Source: Bacteroidia bacterium (GTDB lineage Bacteria; Bacteroidota; Bacteroidia; NS11-12g; UBA9320). From it: DNA of 64,000 bases. Below the pieces are notes generated by a model that was not told where the DNA came from, did not search any database, and worked only from the letters and a program-made list of their open reading frames with translations. The first letter of the stretch is position 1. The number at the start of each line of letters is the position of its first letter. The DNA is taken from positions 1 to 64,000 of the forward strand of contig JADLGN010000030.1 of the NCBI GenBank assembly GCA_020849295.1, in the 5' to 3' direction. Below, piece after piece: positions 54,806-64,000 of the stretch. A program made the translations under genes and the position numbers.

Positions 54806-55233
54806 CTTATCTCAGAAAGATAAAATTGGCATACTGCCATTACAATAAATAATGGAGAATAAATCCAAGTATCAAGTAATGCAAAATTTCCTTTGTTAAA
54901 TGTTTTAGTAAATCCAAAATAGCTAAAACTGCCTACTGCTCTATATAAGAATATGATTGATATAATTCTATTGATCCATTGGTTTATAAAATTATCATTT
55001 ATTGTAAAAAATAATCCTAATTGTGAAAAATTAAAAATTATGATAATTCCAAGCAATATTAAAAATAAAAATATTTTGAAAATTTTTTTTGATTTTGATT
55101 TTTTATTTCTTTTATGTGTAAGATAATTTGTGAAATGTAACCCAAAATTTCCATTAAAAAGCCAATATAAGTGGAACATAAAAAATGGGATACAAATGCT
55201 TTGTAAAAATAATATCAAATATAATTTTAGCAT
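54802..55233 (-). CDS. Small membrane protein, DUF3995-like
   Basis: A 143-residue protein with four hydrophobic helices and a lysine-rich loop after the first ('THKRNKKSKSKKIFK'). 'FHLYWLFNGNFG' and the C-terminal 'NKGNFALLDTWIYSPLFIVMA' fit the DUF3995 membrane family, which has no known function. The match is by recall of the pattern, so modest. It reads into nothing else; the ribosomal terminator lies upstream of it at 55264-55292. Confidence 0.55.
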   Translation of the reverse strand: MLKLYLILFLQSICIPFFMFHLYWLFNGNFGLHFTNYLTHKRNKKSKSKKIFKIFLFLILLGIIIIFNFSQLGLFFTINDNFINQWINRIISIIFLYRAVGSFSYFGFTKTFNKGNFALLDTWIYSPLFIVMAVCQFYLSEIS

Positions 55234-55263
55234 ATTTACAATATTAATGTCTTTTATGAAATG

Positions 55264-55292
55264 TAAAAAAAAAGAGGCTTTAGCCTCTTTAT
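55264..55292 (-). terminator. Terminator of the ribosomal protein operon
   Basis: A stem of AAGAGGC / GCCTCTT with a TTTA loop. On the minus strand a long T-run follows. It lies about 35 bp after the rplQ stop and closes the spc/alpha operon. Confidence 0.9.
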
Positions 55293-55328
55293 AAAATTAT
55301 TGTTATATAAATTTTTCAGTTGTCTTAA

Positions 55329-55898
55329 TTAAGATTCAGTTGAAGTATCAGTAGATGTTTCGCTATCTGCTATGCTATTATCTACTTCAGTAGTCTCACT
55401 ATTTTCAACTGTTTCAATTGGGTTCGGTGTATTTATAGCAGTTTCTTCTACTTTAACAGTTTCCTTTTTTGCGCTGCTTCTACGAGTACGTTTAGCTGCT
55501 GTTTTTACCTTTTCAGAAATTTTACCTCCTCCAAGAAGTTCATTAAAATCTACAAATTCAATCATGCACATCTCAGCGTTGTCACCTGGTCTTACACCTG
55601 TTTTAAGAATTCTAACATATCCTCCTGGTCTATCTGCAACTTTTGTAGCAATAGTGCTGAAAAGTTCTTTAACTGAATGTTTATTTTGCAAATAGCTGAA
55701 TACAATTCTTCTTGAATGTGTAGAATCTGATTTTGATTTTGTAACAAGTGGCTCAATGAATTTTCTCAAAGCTTTTGCTTTAGCAAGGGTTGTAAAAATT
55801 CTTTTACTTATTATCAATGATGATGCCATATTTGCCATCATAGCATGACGATGGCTTGTAGTCCTTCCTAACTGATTAATCTTATTTCCGTGTCTCAT
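55329..55898 (-). CDS. rplQ: 50S ribosomal protein L17 with long acidic C-terminal tail
   Basis: The first ~120 residues are L17 ('[20 protein letters not shown]', '[20 protein letters not shown]', '[20 protein letters not shown]'). About 60 more residues follow: a short basic stretch, then a Glu/Thr/Ser-rich tail. E. coli L17 is 127 residues; extended tails occur in this phylum. L17 helps line the polypeptide exit tunnel. It is the last gene of the operon, 9 bp after rpoA. Confidence 0.97.
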   Translation of the reverse strand: MRHGNKINQLGRTTSHRHAMMANMASSLIISKRIFTTLAKAKALRKFIEPLVTKSKSDSTHSRRIVFSYLQNKHSVKELFSTIATKVADRPGGYVRILKTGVRPGDNAEMCMIEFVDFNELLGGGKISEKVKTAAKRTRRSSAKKETVKVEETAINTPNPIETVENSETTEVDNSIADSETSTDTSTES

Positions 55899-55907
55899 GT
55901 GTGTATT

Positions 55908-56900
55908 TTAATCTTCGTTTAGGTTGTATTTTGCTGTGTCCATACCAAAATTCAAACCTTTTTCCTGTACAAATTCTTCTAACTCTGTAAGTGATTTTTT
56001 ACCAAAATTTCTAAACTTTAATAAATCTTCAATATGATAACTTACTAATTCTCCAAGAGTTCTTATTTCTGCTGCTTTCAAGCAATTGTATGCTCTAACT
56101 GATAAATCAAGATCAGACAATGGAGTTTTCAAAATCTTTCTCATTTGAAGAAGGTTTTCATCAACTTCCTGTGCTTTTGATTTCACTTGTGTATCAAGCA
56201 AAATATTATCATCAGAAAATAGAAGATAATGTTGAATAAGGATTTTTGCAGCTTCTTTTAATGCATTTTCAGGGTGAATAGAGCCATCTGTACTAATCTC
56301 AATCAACAGTTTTTCATAGTCTGTTTTCCCCTCAACCCGATAATCTTCTACGCTGAATTTTACATTTTTTATTGGTGTAAAAATTGAATCAATAGGAATT
56401 AAACCGATTGGTGCATCTGAAATTAAATTTTCTTCAGCAGGTACATAACCACGTCCTTTATCAACAGTAATTTCCATTTCTAAATTAATGATTGGTTCTA
56501 AATTGCAGATAACTAAATCAGGATTTAAAATTTCAAACATTGATGAAAATCTGCTTATATCTCCGGCTGTAATTTGCTCCTGACCTTTAATATTTAGATA
56601 AATTTTTTCAGAATTTCCTCCTGAGCCAATTTTTTTAAATCTCACTTGTTTAAGATTTAAAATAATTTCGGTTACATCTTCTACCACTCCTCTAATATTG
56701 CTGAATTCATGCTCTACGTTTGACATCTTAATAGAAACAATTGCATACCCTTCTAAAGAAGAAAGCAAAATTCTTCTAAGTGAATTACCTATTGTAACTC
56801 CATAGCCTCTTTCTAGTGGACGAAATTCAAACAAACCAAAAAAGTCTGTTTCTTTATGCATTATTACCTTATCTGGTCTCTGAAATGCTAATATTGACAT
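55908..56900 (-). CDS. rpoA: RNA polymerase alpha subunit
   Basis: The alpha subunit dimerises to start polymerase assembly and contacts promoter UP elements. The N-terminal domain has '[20 protein letters not shown]' and '[11 protein letters not shown]'; the C-terminal domain has '[20 protein letters not shown]' and '[18 protein letters not shown]'. At 330 residues it is of normal length. It sits between rpsD and rplQ as in the alpha operon. Confidence 0.98.
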   Translation of the reverse strand: MSILAFQRPDKVIMHKETDFFGLFEFRPLERGYGVTIGNSLRRILLSSLEGYAIVSIKMSNVEHEFSNIRGVVEDVTEIILNLKQVRFKKIGSGGNSEKIYLNIKGQEQITAGDISRFSSMFEILNPDLVICNLEPIINLEMEITVDKGRGYVPAEENLISDAPIGLIPIDSIFTPIKNVKFSVEDYRVEGKTDYEKLLIEISTDGSIHPENALKEAAKILIQHYLLFSDDNILLDTQVKSKAQEVDENLLQMRKILKTPLSDLDLSVRAYNCLKAAEIRTLGELVSYHIEDLLKFRNFGKKSLTELEEFVQEKGLNFGMDTAKYNLNED

Positions 56901-56926
56901 TGTTAAATTATTTGTTTGTTTATTTA

Positions 56927-57529
56927 TTATTTTGAATATAGTTCAACTATAAGTTGTTCTTTAATTTTTTCAGGGATTTCTTCTCTTTCAGGCATTGTTA
57001 AAAAAACACCTTCAAAATGGTCAGCATCCCATTGCAACCAATTGTATGATTTGCGTTTTGCAAGTGAATTATTTATTACTTCAAGAGATTTTGATTTTTC
57101 TCTTACAGCAATTTTGTCACCTGGTTTTAAATGGTATGAAGGAATATTTACTACATCTCCATTTACTGTAATGTGATTGTGCGAAACAAGTTGTCTTGCA
57201 CCATCGCGTGTATTAGAAATTCCAAGTCTATAAACTGTATTATCAAGTCTTGCTTCTAAAAATTTTAATAAGTTTTCGCCCGTAATACCATGTTTTCTGG
57301 CTGCTTTATCAAAAAGGTTTGCAAACTGGCGTTCTAAAACACCATAAGTATATTTTGCTTTTTGTTTTTCGCCAAGTTGTATTGCATATTCAGATTGTTT
57401 TGATTTTCTTCTTGAATTACCATGCATTCCCGGTCTGTAATTTTTTCGGTCTAATGCTTTATCAGGTCCGAATATCGGTTCTCTGAATCGTCTTGCAATT
57501 TTTGATTTTGGTCCTGTATATCTTGCCAT
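56927..57529 (-). CDS. rpsD: 30S ribosomal protein S4
   Basis: S4 starts 30S assembly at the 5' domain of 16S rRNA. The 200 residues have the S4 RNA-binding domain ('[20 protein letters not shown]', '[16 protein letters not shown]'). The N-terminus lacks the four zinc cysteines found in some S4 proteins, so it is the zinc-free form. Confidence 0.98.
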   Translation of the reverse strand: MARYTGPKSKIARRFREPIFGPDKALDRKNYRPGMHGNSRRKSKQSEYAIQLGEKQKAKYTYGVLERQFANLFDKAARKHGITGENLLKFLEARLDNTVYRLGISNTRDGARQLVSHNHITVNGDVVNIPSYHLKPGDKIAVREKSKSLEVINNSLAKRKSYNWLQWDADHFEGVFLTMPEREEIPEKIKEQLIVELYSK

Positions 57530-57561
57530 TTATTTTTTTATAAATCTATATCTTAATTCTA

Positions 57562-57951
57562 TTAAACTCTTCTTCTTTTGGGCGGACGACAACCATTGTG
57601 TGGCATTGGTGTTATGTCATTAATTGAAAGAACTTCAATTCCTGCTGCTTGAATTGTTCTAATTGCTGATTCGCGTCCAGAACCTGGTCCTTTTACGAAT
57701 ACATCAACTTTTTTTACACCTAAATCATTGGCTACTTTGCAACAATCTTGAGTAGCAATTTGTCCTGCGTAAGGTGTGTTTTTTTTCGAACCTTTGAAAC
57801 CCATTTTTCCTGCGCTTGACCATGAAATTACTTGCCCCTGATTATTAGTAATAGCAATGATAATATTGTTGAACGATGCTTTAATGTGTGCTTGTCCGTG
57901 TGAATCAATAGTTACTTTACGTTTTTTTACAGCTTTTTTTCCTGTTGCCAT
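57562..57951 (-). CDS. rpsK: 30S ribosomal protein S11
   Basis: A 129-residue S11 of the 30S platform, with '[20 protein letters not shown]', '[18 protein letters not shown]' and the ending '[18 protein letters not shown]'. It follows rpsM by 20 bp and precedes rpsD by 32 bp. Confidence 0.98.
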   Translation of the reverse strand: MATGKKAVKKRKVTIDSHGQAHIKASFNNIIIAITNNQGQVISWSSAGKMGFKGSKKNTPYAGQIATQDCCKVANDLGVKKVDVFVKGPGSGRESAIRTIQAAGIEVLSINDITPMPHNGCRPPKRRRV

Positions 57952-57971
57952 TTAATACTTATAATATTATT

Positions 57972-58349
57972 TTATTTGGTTACTTTTTTCTTGTTTGCTA
58001 CTGTTTTACGTTTTCCTTTACGTGTTCTTGCATTGTTTTTTGTTGTCTGCCCTCTTACAGGAAGTCCTTTTCTGTGTCTTAAACCTCTGTAACAACCAAT
58101 GTCCATTAGCCTTTTAATGTTCATTTGTTCCTCAGATCTTAATTCGCCTTCTACTTTATAATCGTCAGTAATAATTTTTCTGATATGTGTTAAATCATCA
58201 TCAGTCCATTCACTAACTTTTTTGTTTAAATCTACTCCAGCGTCTTTAAGTATTGTTACGGCATTAAATCTTCCAATGCCATATAAATACGATAATCCGA
58301 TATAACCTATTTTGTTTTTTGGTAAATCTACTCCTGATATCCTTGCCAT
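57972..58349 (-). CDS. rpsM: 30S ribosomal protein S13
   Basis: A 125-residue S13 of the 30S head, contacting tRNA and bridge B1. It carries '[20 protein letters not shown]', the helix-two-turn-helix region and the basic '[20 protein letters not shown]' tail. Directly after rpmJ. Confidence 0.98.
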   Translation of the reverse strand: MARISGVDLPKNKIGYIGLSYLYGIGRFNAVTILKDAGVDLNKKVSEWTDDDLTHIRKIITDDYKVEGELRSEEQMNIKRLMDIGCYRGLRHRKGLPVRGQTTKNNARTRKGKRKTVANKKKVTK

Positions 58350-58352
58350 TTT

Positions 58353-58469
58353 TTAACCTTGTCTTTGTTTAAATTTTGGATTTTTCTTGTTTATTACGTA
58401 AATCACTCCTTTTCGCTTCACTATTTTGCAGTCAGCGCTTCTTTTTTTTACTGATGATGTTACTTTCAT
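58353..58469 (-). CDS. rpmJ: 50S ribosomal protein L36, zinc-free (C-minus) form
   Basis: A 38-residue protein read on the minus strand: it begins '[20 protein letters not shown]' and ends '[12 protein letters not shown]'. Of the four zinc ligands (three Cys and one His) of the usual L36 only one Cys remains, so this is the zinc-independent form, as in other Bacteroidota. It lies between infA and rpsM with almost no gaps (1 bp and 3 bp). Confidence 0.95.
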   Translation of the reverse strand: MKVTSSVKKRSADCKIVKRKGVIYVINKKNPKFKQRQG

Positions 58470-58470
58470 T

Positions 58471-58689
58471 TTATTTATATCTAAAACTAATTCTTCCTCT
58501 TGTTAAATCATAAGGCGACATTTCTACTTGTACCTTATCCCCGGGTAAAATTCTAATATAATTCATTCTCATTTTACCACTTATTGTTGCTATAATTTTG
58601 TGCCCGTTTGTAAGTTCTACTCTAAACATAGCATTTGATAATGCTTCGGATATTACTCCGTCTTGTTTTATAGAATCTTGTTTTGACAT
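58471..58689 (-). CDS. infA: Translation initiation factor IF-1
   Basis: A 72-residue OB-fold factor that binds the 30S A site during initiation. Motifs: '[20 protein letters not shown]', '[18 protein letters not shown]' and '[15 protein letters not shown]'. In many Bacteroidota map (methionine aminopeptidase) sits between secY and infA; here only 58 bp separate them. Confidence 0.98.
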   Translation of the reverse strand: MSKQDSIKQDGVISEALSNAMFRVELTNGHKIIATISGKMRMNYIRILPGDKVQVEMSPYDLTRGRISFRYK

Positions 58690-58712
58690 TTATACCTTTT
58701 TTTTGCGGGCTG

Positions 58713-58720
58713 CAAATATA
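58713..58720 (-). promoter_or_regulatory. Candidate internal promoter box before infA
   Basis: TATATTTG on the minus strand matches TAnnTTTG and lies 23 bp before the infA ATG in the secY-infA gap. No clear -33 box. It may give the infA-rplQ part its own start. Confidence 0.4.
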
Positions 58721-58747
58721 GTAATTAATTTTTATTTTTTTAATAAA

Positions 58748-60118
58748 TTATGTTAATGAACCGCCGGTTGCCGTTCTTCCTTTAATTCTGCCATATTTCA
58801 TTAGTCCATCATATTTTCTCATTGATAAATGAGTATCTATTTGTGCTAACGTATCTAAAACTACTCCTACTAAAATTAACAATGAAGTTCCTCCGTAAAA
58901 CTGAGCAAACTGATCATTTACACCGGATACAATTGCAAATGCTGGTAAAATTGCAACTATACCAATAAATATTGATCCGGGAAATGTAATTCTTGAAATT
59001 ATTGTATCAATAAAGTCTGCTGTTTTTTTACCTGGTTTAATTCCAGGTATAAATCCTCCGTTTCTTTTCAAATCTTCTGAAATTTGTACTGGATTGTATG
59101 TGATTGCTGTATAAAAATATGTAAAAAGTATTATTAATATAAAAAACAAAACATTATATCCTATTGAAGTTATACTTAAGAATTGAGCAAAAAATCCTGA
59201 AACTGCAGTATTTTTTCCAGCCATAAAACTTGTAACAGTTGATGGAATAAACATAAGAGCTTGTGCAAAAATAATTGGCATTACACCTGCTCCGTTTATT
59301 TTTAATGGTAAATATTGGCGAACACCTCCATATTGCTTATTTCCAACTATTCTTTTAGCATATTGAACAGGAACTCTTCTTGTGCCTTGTACTAATAATA
59401 TTACACAAAGTATTACTGAAAGCCATATTGCAATTTCTACTAAAAATATAATTGGTCCTCCAGCTCCGCCCAATCTGCTTTGCAATTCTCCAATTAATGA
59501 AAAAGGCAAACGAGAAATTATACCTACCATTATTATAAGTGATATACCATTTCCTAAACCTCTGTCTGTAATTCTTTCACCAAGCCAAGTAGTAAACATT
59601 GTACCGGCAATTAATGTAACAACAGCAAGAAGAGTAAATGTAAATACTGACATTGAAGCACTTTGTTGTAATGCATATATTGCGTCTCCTTTTGTAGCTT
59701 TTAGCTGTACAATGTAAGCTATTGCTTGCACACCCGATACCAAAATTGTAAGATATCTTGTAATTTGATTAATTTTTCTTCTTCCGTCTTCGCCTTCTTT
59801 AGATAATCTTTGAAATGCCGGTAAAGCAAAAGTTAATAACTGAACTACAATTGATGCCGAAATATAAGGCATAATACCTAATGCAAATATTGAAGCTCTA
59901 TCAAAAGCACCTCCCGAAAAAGTATTTATCAATCCTAATAAACCTCCTTGAGTAGATGTTCCGTATTTAGCGTTCATTACCACGGGGTCAATACCTGGCA
60001 AATATATAAAAGTACCAACTCTGTAAACTGCCAATAAAATCAATGTTTGGATTATTCTTGAACGTAGTTCTTCAATACTCCATATATTTTTTATTGTAGA
60101 GATAAGTTTTTTCATCAA
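58748..60118 (-). CDS. secY: Preprotein translocase channel subunit SecY
   Basis: The inner-membrane channel of the Sec pathway, through which all signal-peptide proteins in this window should pass before T9SS or Lol sorting. The 456 residues have ten hydrophobic helices and the family segments 'GIMPYISASIVVQLL', 'GLGNGISLIIMVGI' and 'FTYFYTAITYNPVQISEDLK'. It is in its usual place after rplO (4 bp gap). Confidence 0.98.
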   Translation of the reverse strand: MMKKLISTIKNIWSIEELRSRIIQTLILLAVYRVGTFIYLPGIDPVVMNAKYGTSTQGGLLGLINTFSGGAFDRASIFALGIMPYISASIVVQLLTFALPAFQRLSKEGEDGRRKINQITRYLTILVSGVQAIAYIVQLKATKGDAIYALQQSASMSVFTFTLLAVVTLIAGTMFTTWLGERITDRGLGNGISLIIMVGIISRLPFSLIGELQSRLGGAGGPIIFLVEIAIWLSVILCVILLVQGTRRVPVQYAKRIVGNKQYGGVRQYLPLKINGAGVMPIIFAQALMFIPSTVTSFMAGKNTAVSGFFAQFLSITSIGYNVLFFILIILFTYFYTAITYNPVQISEDLKRNGGFIPGIKPGKKTADFIDTIISRITFPGSIFIGIVAILPAFAIVSGVNDQFAQFYGGTSLLILVGVVLDTLAQIDTHLSMRKYDGLMKYGRIKGRTATGGSLT

Positions 60119-60122
60119 TAAA

Positions 60123-60569
60123 TTAAATTATTTGGATTGTACCTCCGCTATTTTCTATCGCTGTTTTAGCTTTATCAGAAAAGGCATGTGCTGATACATT
60201 AAGTTTCATTTTCATTTCTCCTCTTCCAAGTATTTTAATCTTCTCGTTTTTGTTAATTATTCTACTATTCAAAAACAAATCAAGATTAATAGTATCTGCA
60301 TTATTTTTTTGAGCAAATTCTTGCAATCTGTCAAGATTCATACCTACAAATTCTACTCTGAATGGATTCTTAAATCCAAACTTTGGCACTCTTCTTTGAA
60401 GTGGCATTTGGCCACCTTCAAAACCGGTTTTTCTTGAATATCCTGAACGTGACCCGGCTCCTTTATGACCTCTTGTAGAAGTGCCACCCATACCAGAACT
60501 ATAACCACGTCCTTTTCTTTTATTACTTTTTACCGAACCTTTTGCCGGTTTTAGATTACTTAAATTCAT
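60123..60569 (-). CDS. rplO: 50S ribosomal protein L15
   Basis: A 148-residue L15, a late-assembly protein of the large subunit. Features are 'MNLSNLKPAKGSVKSNKRKG', 'GHKGAGSRSGYSRKTGFEGG' and 'MPLQRRVPKFGFKNPF'. It lies between rpmD and secY. Confidence 0.98.
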   Translation of the reverse strand: MNLSNLKPAKGSVKSNKRKGRGYSSGMGGTSTRGHKGAGSRSGYSRKTGFEGGQMPLQRRVPKFGFKNPFRVEFVGMNLDRLQEFAQKNNADTINLDLFLNSRIINKNEKIKILGRGEMKMKLNVSAHAFSDKAKTAIENSGGTIQII

Positions 60570-60572
60570 TTT

Positions 60573-60752
60573 TTATACGCTTTCTACTTTTAATAAATGT
60601 TTTACTGAATTTATCATTCCAAGAATTGCCGGATTTTCTTCAAATTCCTTTGATTGATTTAATTTTTTTAAACCTAATGCTATAAGAGTTCTTTTTTCTC
60701 TTTTAGTACGGTCAATTCCGCTTTTTACTTGTGTTATCTTGATTTTTGCCAT
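60573..60752 (-). CDS. rpmD: 50S ribosomal protein L30
   Basis: A 59-residue protein read on the minus strand, beginning 'MAKIKITQVKSGIDRTKREK' and ending 'SVKHLLKVESV'. It matches L30 in size and in the 'KRTLIALGLKKLNQ' helix. It fits exactly between rpsE (6 bp) and rplO (3 bp). Confidence 0.95.
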   Translation of the reverse strand: MAKIKITQVKSGIDRTKREKRTLIALGLKKLNQSKEFEENPAILGMINSVKHLLKVESV

Positions 60753-60758
60753 TATTTA

Positions 60759-61277
60759 TTAACCGTTAAATATCTTCTCTAGGCTTACACCTCTTTGTTC
60801 TGCTATTGTATATGGGTCTCTCAATTTTGAAAGTGCATCTATTGTTGCTTTTACAACATTGTGTGGGTTTGATGAACCTTTTGATTTAGCCAACACGTCA
60901 TGTATTCCGGCACTTTCTAATACTGCACGCATAGCACCGCCGGCAATAACTCCTGTACCATGTGAGGCTGGTTTAATAAATACTAATCCTCCTCCAAATT
61001 TTCCAATTTGCTCATGTGGTACTGTGTTGTTTATTATAGGTACATTAATCAGATTTTTCTTTGCATCTTCAATTCCTTTAGAAATAGCATCTGTTACTTC
61101 ACTTGCTTTACCAAGTCCATGCCCTACTATGCCTTTTCCATCTCCTACCACAACTATAGCAGTAAAACTAAAAGTTCTTCCTCCCTTAGTAACTTTCGCT
61201 ACACGATTAATGCTTACTACTGTTTCTTTTAGTTCGATATCTGCTGATTTTACTTTCAATAATGTTTGTGTTGCCAT
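60759..61277 (-). CDS. rpsE: 30S ribosomal protein S5
   Basis: A 172-residue S5 with '[20 protein letters not shown]', '[20 protein letters not shown]' and '[20 protein letters not shown]'. S5 contributes to decoding accuracy and the mRNA entry tunnel. Confidence 0.98.
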   Translation of the reverse strand: MATQTLLKVKSADIELKETVVSINRVAKVTKGGRTFSFTAIVVVGDGKGIVGHGLGKASEVTDAISKGIEDAKKNLINVPIINNTVPHEQIGKFGGGLVFIKPASHGTGVIAGGAMRAVLESAGIHDVLAKSKGSSNPHNVVKATIDALSKLRDPYTIAEQRGVSLEKIFNG

Positions 61278-61286
61278 TTCTTTATT

Positions 61287-61643
61287 TTAAAAATTTAATC
61301 CTCCCTCTCTTGCACCTTCGGCTAATTTTTTCACTCTTCCATGATACAAATAGCCATTTCTATCAAAAACTACGCTACTTATTCCGTTGCTTGAAGCACT
61401 TTCTGCTATTTTTTTCCCTACTTCATACGCTCTATCAGATTTTGTTTTGCCTGAGGTAGAAAATTCTTTGTTTTTTGATGAATATGATAGCAATGTTTTG
61501 CCTGACAAATCATCTATAAGTTGAGCATAAATTTCGGTATTGCTTCTAAATACAGATAATCTTGGTTTTTCTGTACTTCCACTCACGTTTCCTCTTACTC
61601 TTTTCTTAATTTTTATTCTTCTTAAACCTTTTTTGTTTAACAT
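61287..61643 (-). CDS. rplR: 50S ribosomal protein L18
   Basis: A 118-residue 5S rRNA-binding protein with '[20 protein letters not shown]' and the ending '[19 protein letters not shown]'. It lies 9 bp before rpsE and 5 bp after rplF. Confidence 0.98.
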   Translation of the reverse strand: MLNKKGLRRIKIKKRVRGNVSGSTEKPRLSVFRSNTEIYAQLIDDLSGKTLLSYSSKNKEFSTSGKTKSDRAYEVGKKIAESASSNGISSVVFDRNGYLYHGRVKKLAEGAREGGLNF

Positions 61644-61648
61644 CTTAA

Positions 61649-62203
61649 TTATTTTTTAGCTGCTGATTTACCTGCTTTCTTTCTTAATTTTTCGTTTTCA
61701 AATTTTATACCTTTACCTTTATATGGTTCAGGTTTTCTTAATGAACGTATTTTTGCTGCAACTTGTCCTAAAAGTTGCTTGTCACATCCTTCTAATATTA
61801 TTACTGGATTTTTCCCTTTTACAGTTTCTGTTGTTACTTTAATTTCTACTGGTATATCGAAAAATATATTGTGCGAAAATCCTAAATGAAGTTCTAATAA
61901 ATTTCCTTGATTGCTTGCTTTATAACCAACTCCAACAACCTCTTGCTTTATTTTATAACCATCGCTTACACCTTTTATCATATTATTTATTAGTGCTCTG
62001 TTCAAGCCGTGTAATGCTTTTTGACTTTTATTGTCGTTGCTTCTGTTTACATTAATAACTCCTTCATTTATTTCTACAGAAATTCCTTCAGACAAAGTAT
62101 GACTTAATTGTCCTTTTGAGCCTTTTACATTTATTGAATTGCTATTTACCTGTATTTCTACTCCTTTTGGTATTGAAATCGGATTTTTTCCTACTCTTGA
62201 CAT
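61649..62203 (-). CDS. rplF: 50S ribosomal protein L6
   Basis: A 184-residue L6 with two related domains, '[19 protein letters not shown]' at the start and the signature '[16 protein letters not shown]' near the end. It binds near the sarcin-ricin loop. Confidence 0.98.
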   Translation of the reverse strand: MSRVGKNPISIPKGVEIQVNSNSINVKGSKGQLSHTLSEGISVEINEGVINVNRSNDNKSQKALHGLNRALINNMIKGVSDGYKIKQEVVGVGYKASNQGNLLELHLGFSHNIFFDIPVEIKVTTETVKGKNPVIILEGCDKQLLGQVAAKIRSLRKPEPYKGKGIKFENEKLRKKAGKSAAKK

Positions 62204-62222
62204 TTTATTCTATTTTTTATTA

Positions 62223-62618
62223 TTATGAAACAAAACAAATCAATTCTCCGCCTACATTTTGTTTACGGGCTTCCTTATCAGTTATTACACCTTGCGAAGT
62301 TGTAATAATAGCTATACCTAAGCCATTTTTTACTCTTGGCATTTCCTCTGCTGATGTATATCTTCTTGAACCCGGCTTGCTTACTCTTGTAATTTCATTT
62401 ATTGCAGGCAGTTTTGTAAGCGGATGATATTTTAAAGCAATTTTAATTATACCTCCCAATGAATTTTCTTCAAATTTGAAGTTTAATATATATCCTTTTT
62501 CAAATAACACTTTAGTTATTTCTCTTTTAATTTTTGAAGACGGAATTTCTACAATTCTATGATTTGCCTTTATGGCATTTCTCAATCTTGTTAAATAATC
62601 TGCTATTGGATCTGTCAT
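62223..62618 (-). CDS. rpsH: 30S ribosomal protein S8
   Basis: A 131-residue S8 starting 'MTDPIADYLTRLRNAIKANH' with the signature 'GLGIAIITTSQGVITDKEAR'. S8 binds the central domain of 16S rRNA and in E. coli represses the spc operon; whether it does so here cannot be told. Confidence 0.98.
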   Translation of the reverse strand: MTDPIADYLTRLRNAIKANHRIVEIPSSKIKREITKVLFEKGYILNFKFEENSLGGIIKIALKYHPLTKLPAINEITRVSKPGSRRYTSAEEMPRVKNGLGIAIITTSQGVITDKEARKQNVGGELICFVS

Positions 62619-62642
62619 TTTTTTCTTTTTATCTTTTTATAT

Positions 62643-62912
62643 TTACCAGCTTGCTTTTGATACTCCGGGTATTTTACCATTTGAAGCCAGTTCTCTAAAC
62701 TGGTTTCTGCATATACCAAAAACTCTCATATAGCCTCTTGGTCTTCCTGATATTGAACATCTGTTTCTTAATCTAACAGGTGATGCATTTCGTGGGATTA
62801 GTTGTAATGCATCATAATTGCCTTCAGCTTTTAATTTTGCTCTTTTCTCAGCGTATCTTTCTACCATTTTTGCACGTTTTACCTGGCGTGCTTTCATTGA
62901 TTCTTTTGCCAT
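62643..62912 (-). CDS. rpsN: 30S ribosomal protein S14 (zinc-free form)
   Basis: An 89-residue S14 with '[20 protein letters not shown]' and '[11 protein letters not shown]'. The CxxC pairs of the short zinc-type S14 are missing, so this is the zinc-free form. Confidence 0.97.
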   Translation of the reverse strand: MAKESMKARQVKRAKMVERYAEKRAKLKAEGNYDALQLIPRNASPVRLRNRCSISGRPRGYMRVFGICRNQFRELASNGKIPGVSKASW

Positions 62913-62920
62913 TTTATATA

Positions 62921-63466
62921 TTAATTTTTAAAAGGTAATCCAAATTCTCTTAATAATTCTAAACATTCAATATCATTTTGTGCTGTGGTTACAAATGTTA
63001 TATTGTAACCATTAATTTTACCTACTTTATCAATATTAATTTCGGGAAAAATTAATTGCTCTGTAACACCAAGAGTATAATTTCCTCTTCCGTCAAATCC
63101 TTTGTTGCTTATTCCTTGAAAATCTCTTACTCGTGGAAGTGCAATTGATATAAGTCTATCAAGAAACTCATACATATTATTGTTTCTCAATGTTACTTTA
63201 CATCCGATAGCTACTTTTGAACGAAGTTTGAAATTTGAAATATCTTTTTTAGATATTGTTGCAACTGCTTTTTGTCCAGCTATACTTGATAATTCTGCAA
63301 CTGCTGTATCAATTAATTTTTTATCAGCTACTGCTGCTCCAACTCCTTGATTAATCGAAATTTTTAGGAGTTTAGGAATTTGCATTTCATTTTTATACTG
63401 AAATTTTTCTTTCAGTGTTGATGTTATCTGATTTTTATATTTTTCTTTTAATCTTGGTGAATACAT
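62921..63466 (-). CDS. rplE: 50S ribosomal protein L5
   Basis: A 181-residue 5S rRNA-binding protein with '[20 protein letters not shown]', '[20 protein letters not shown]' and '[20 protein letters not shown]'. It lies 6 bp after rplX and 8 bp before rpsN. Confidence 0.98.
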   Translation of the reverse strand: MYSPRLKEKYKNQITSTLKEKFQYKNEMQIPKLLKISINQGVGAAVADKKLIDTAVAELSSIAGQKAVATISKKDISNFKLRSKVAIGCKVTLRNNNMYEFLDRLISIALPRVRDFQGISNKGFDGRGNYTLGVTEQLIFPEINIDKVGKINGYNITFVTTAQNDIECLELLREFGLPFKN

Positions 63467-63472
63467 TTTTTA

Positions 63473-63808
63473 TTACTTTATAAAATCTCCTGTTTTTTTA
63501 GAATATCTCTGTAATTTACCTTCATTATTTCTTTTTCTGCCAATTCTGGTAGCAGTACCTCCTACTACAAGCATTAGTTTTGAAAGATTAACAGGTGCTT
63601 CAAGTTTTATAATTGAGCCATTGGGATTGTTTGCATCAGGTTTTTTATGTTTTGAAACCAAATTTACTCCTTCTACTATTGCTCTTCTTTCCTTAACCAA
63701 AACACTTAGTACTTTTCCGGTTTTATTTTTATCATCACCGGATAATACTTTTACATTGTCACCTTTTTTGATGTGTAATTTTGGTATTTTATTAAATCTT
63801 CTTTCCAT
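63473..63808 (-). CDS. rplX: 50S ribosomal protein L24
   Basis: A 111-residue L24 with the KOW motif ('IKKGDNVKVLSGDDKNKTGK') and 'VEGVNLVSKHKKPDANNPNG'. It is an early-assembly protein near the exit tunnel. Confidence 0.98.
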   Translation of the reverse strand: MERRFNKIPKLHIKKGDNVKVLSGDDKNKTGKVLSVLVKERRAIVEGVNLVSKHKKPDANNPNGSIIKLEAPVNLSKLMLVVGGTATRIGRKRNNEGKLQRYSKKTGDFIK

Positions 63809-63814
63809 TTTATT

Positions 63815-64000
63815 TTATAATACTTCAGGTGCTAAAGAAACTATTTTCATAAATTGCTTATCTCTTAATTCACGTGCTACTGGACCAAAAATACGTGTAG
63901 CTCTTGGCTCATCATCTTTTGTTAATAGTACACATGAATTATCATCAAATCTTATATATGAACCATCAGGACGTCTTACTTCTTTTTTGGTTCTTACAAT
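63815..64000 (-). CDS. rplN: 50S ribosomal protein L14, C-terminal part (5' end outside window)
   Basis: The last 61 codons are visible on the minus strand, running from '[20 protein letters not shown]' to '[12 protein letters not shown]' and the TAA at 63817-63815. This matches the second half of L14 (122 residues in full). The gene continues past the window edge. It lies 6 bp before rplX, as in the spc operon. Confidence 0.96.
   Translation of the reverse strand: MVRTKKEVRRPDGSYIRFDDNSCVLLTKDDEPRATRIFGPVARELRDKQFMKIVSLAPEVL

Noticed and set aside
1-64000. tRNA, rRNA, riboswitch, insertion sequence or prophage genes
   Set aside because: No cloverleaf, conserved riboswitch core, transposase or phage structural gene was recognised in the gaps or frames, apart from the phage-like S74 domain in the fibre, which stands alone.

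Overview
The window comes from an AT-rich (roughly 30% G+C by eye) member of the Bacteroidota. The evidence is a type IX secretion (T9SS) outer-membrane set (GldJ-like, PorP/SprF-like, PorU, PorV), several T9SS-type C-terminal sorting domains, the purH-mreBCD-mrdA-rodA order, zinc-free forms of L36, S4 and S14, poor Shine-Dalgarno sequences, and recurring TAnnTTTG promoter boxes. I cannot place it more finely. No rRNA, tRNA, CRISPR array, insertion sequence or prophage was seen.

Layout. 1-8164 (+): the 3' part of a very large repeat-built surface fibre gene with an S74 self-cleaving chaperone end, then a LytTR response regulator and a membrane histidine kinase with a large periplasmic sensor. 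8173-15412 (-): the cell-elongation cluster rodA, mrdA, mreD, mreC, mreB, then purH. 15549-17733 (-): a heptose-phosphate kinase and an aminotransferase. 17874-25622: the T9SS module, gldJ and porP on the minus strand, divergent from porU and porV. 25701-28157 (-): lon. 28446-32451 (+): two secreted T9SS-type proteins, the second broken near its 3' end. 32829-34723 (+): an unknown lipoprotein and pfkA. 34744-39109 (-): a two-subunit NAD-linked molybdenum formate dehydrogenase. 39257-47510: yqgE, a PEGA lipoprotein, dnaE, a DinB-fold protein, an SDR, a phosphopantetheinyl transferase and asnS. 47587-54805 (+): rpoN, a PAP2-like membrane protein, an enoyl-CoA hydratase, an M43 metalloprotease, a PorP/TSP3/SPOR fusion and a second LytTR regulator. 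54802-64000 (-): a DUF3995-like protein, then the spc/alpha ribosomal operon from rplQ back to a partial rplN.

How the parts relate. Cell-envelope biology dominates. The Mre/PBP2/RodA set builds the lateral wall. The T9SS set exports and anchors CTD proteins, and candidate cargo (the M43 protease, the small CTD protein, the broken Ig-like protein) lies in the same window. Two loci share a pattern: a large surface or outer-membrane protein directly followed by a LytTR regulator (fibre at 1-5095; PorP-SPOR at 52094-54805). These look like surface structures carrying their own regulators and are the most interesting parts of the window. The rest is compact housekeeping, with many overlapping genes and two places where convergent genes share their stop codons.
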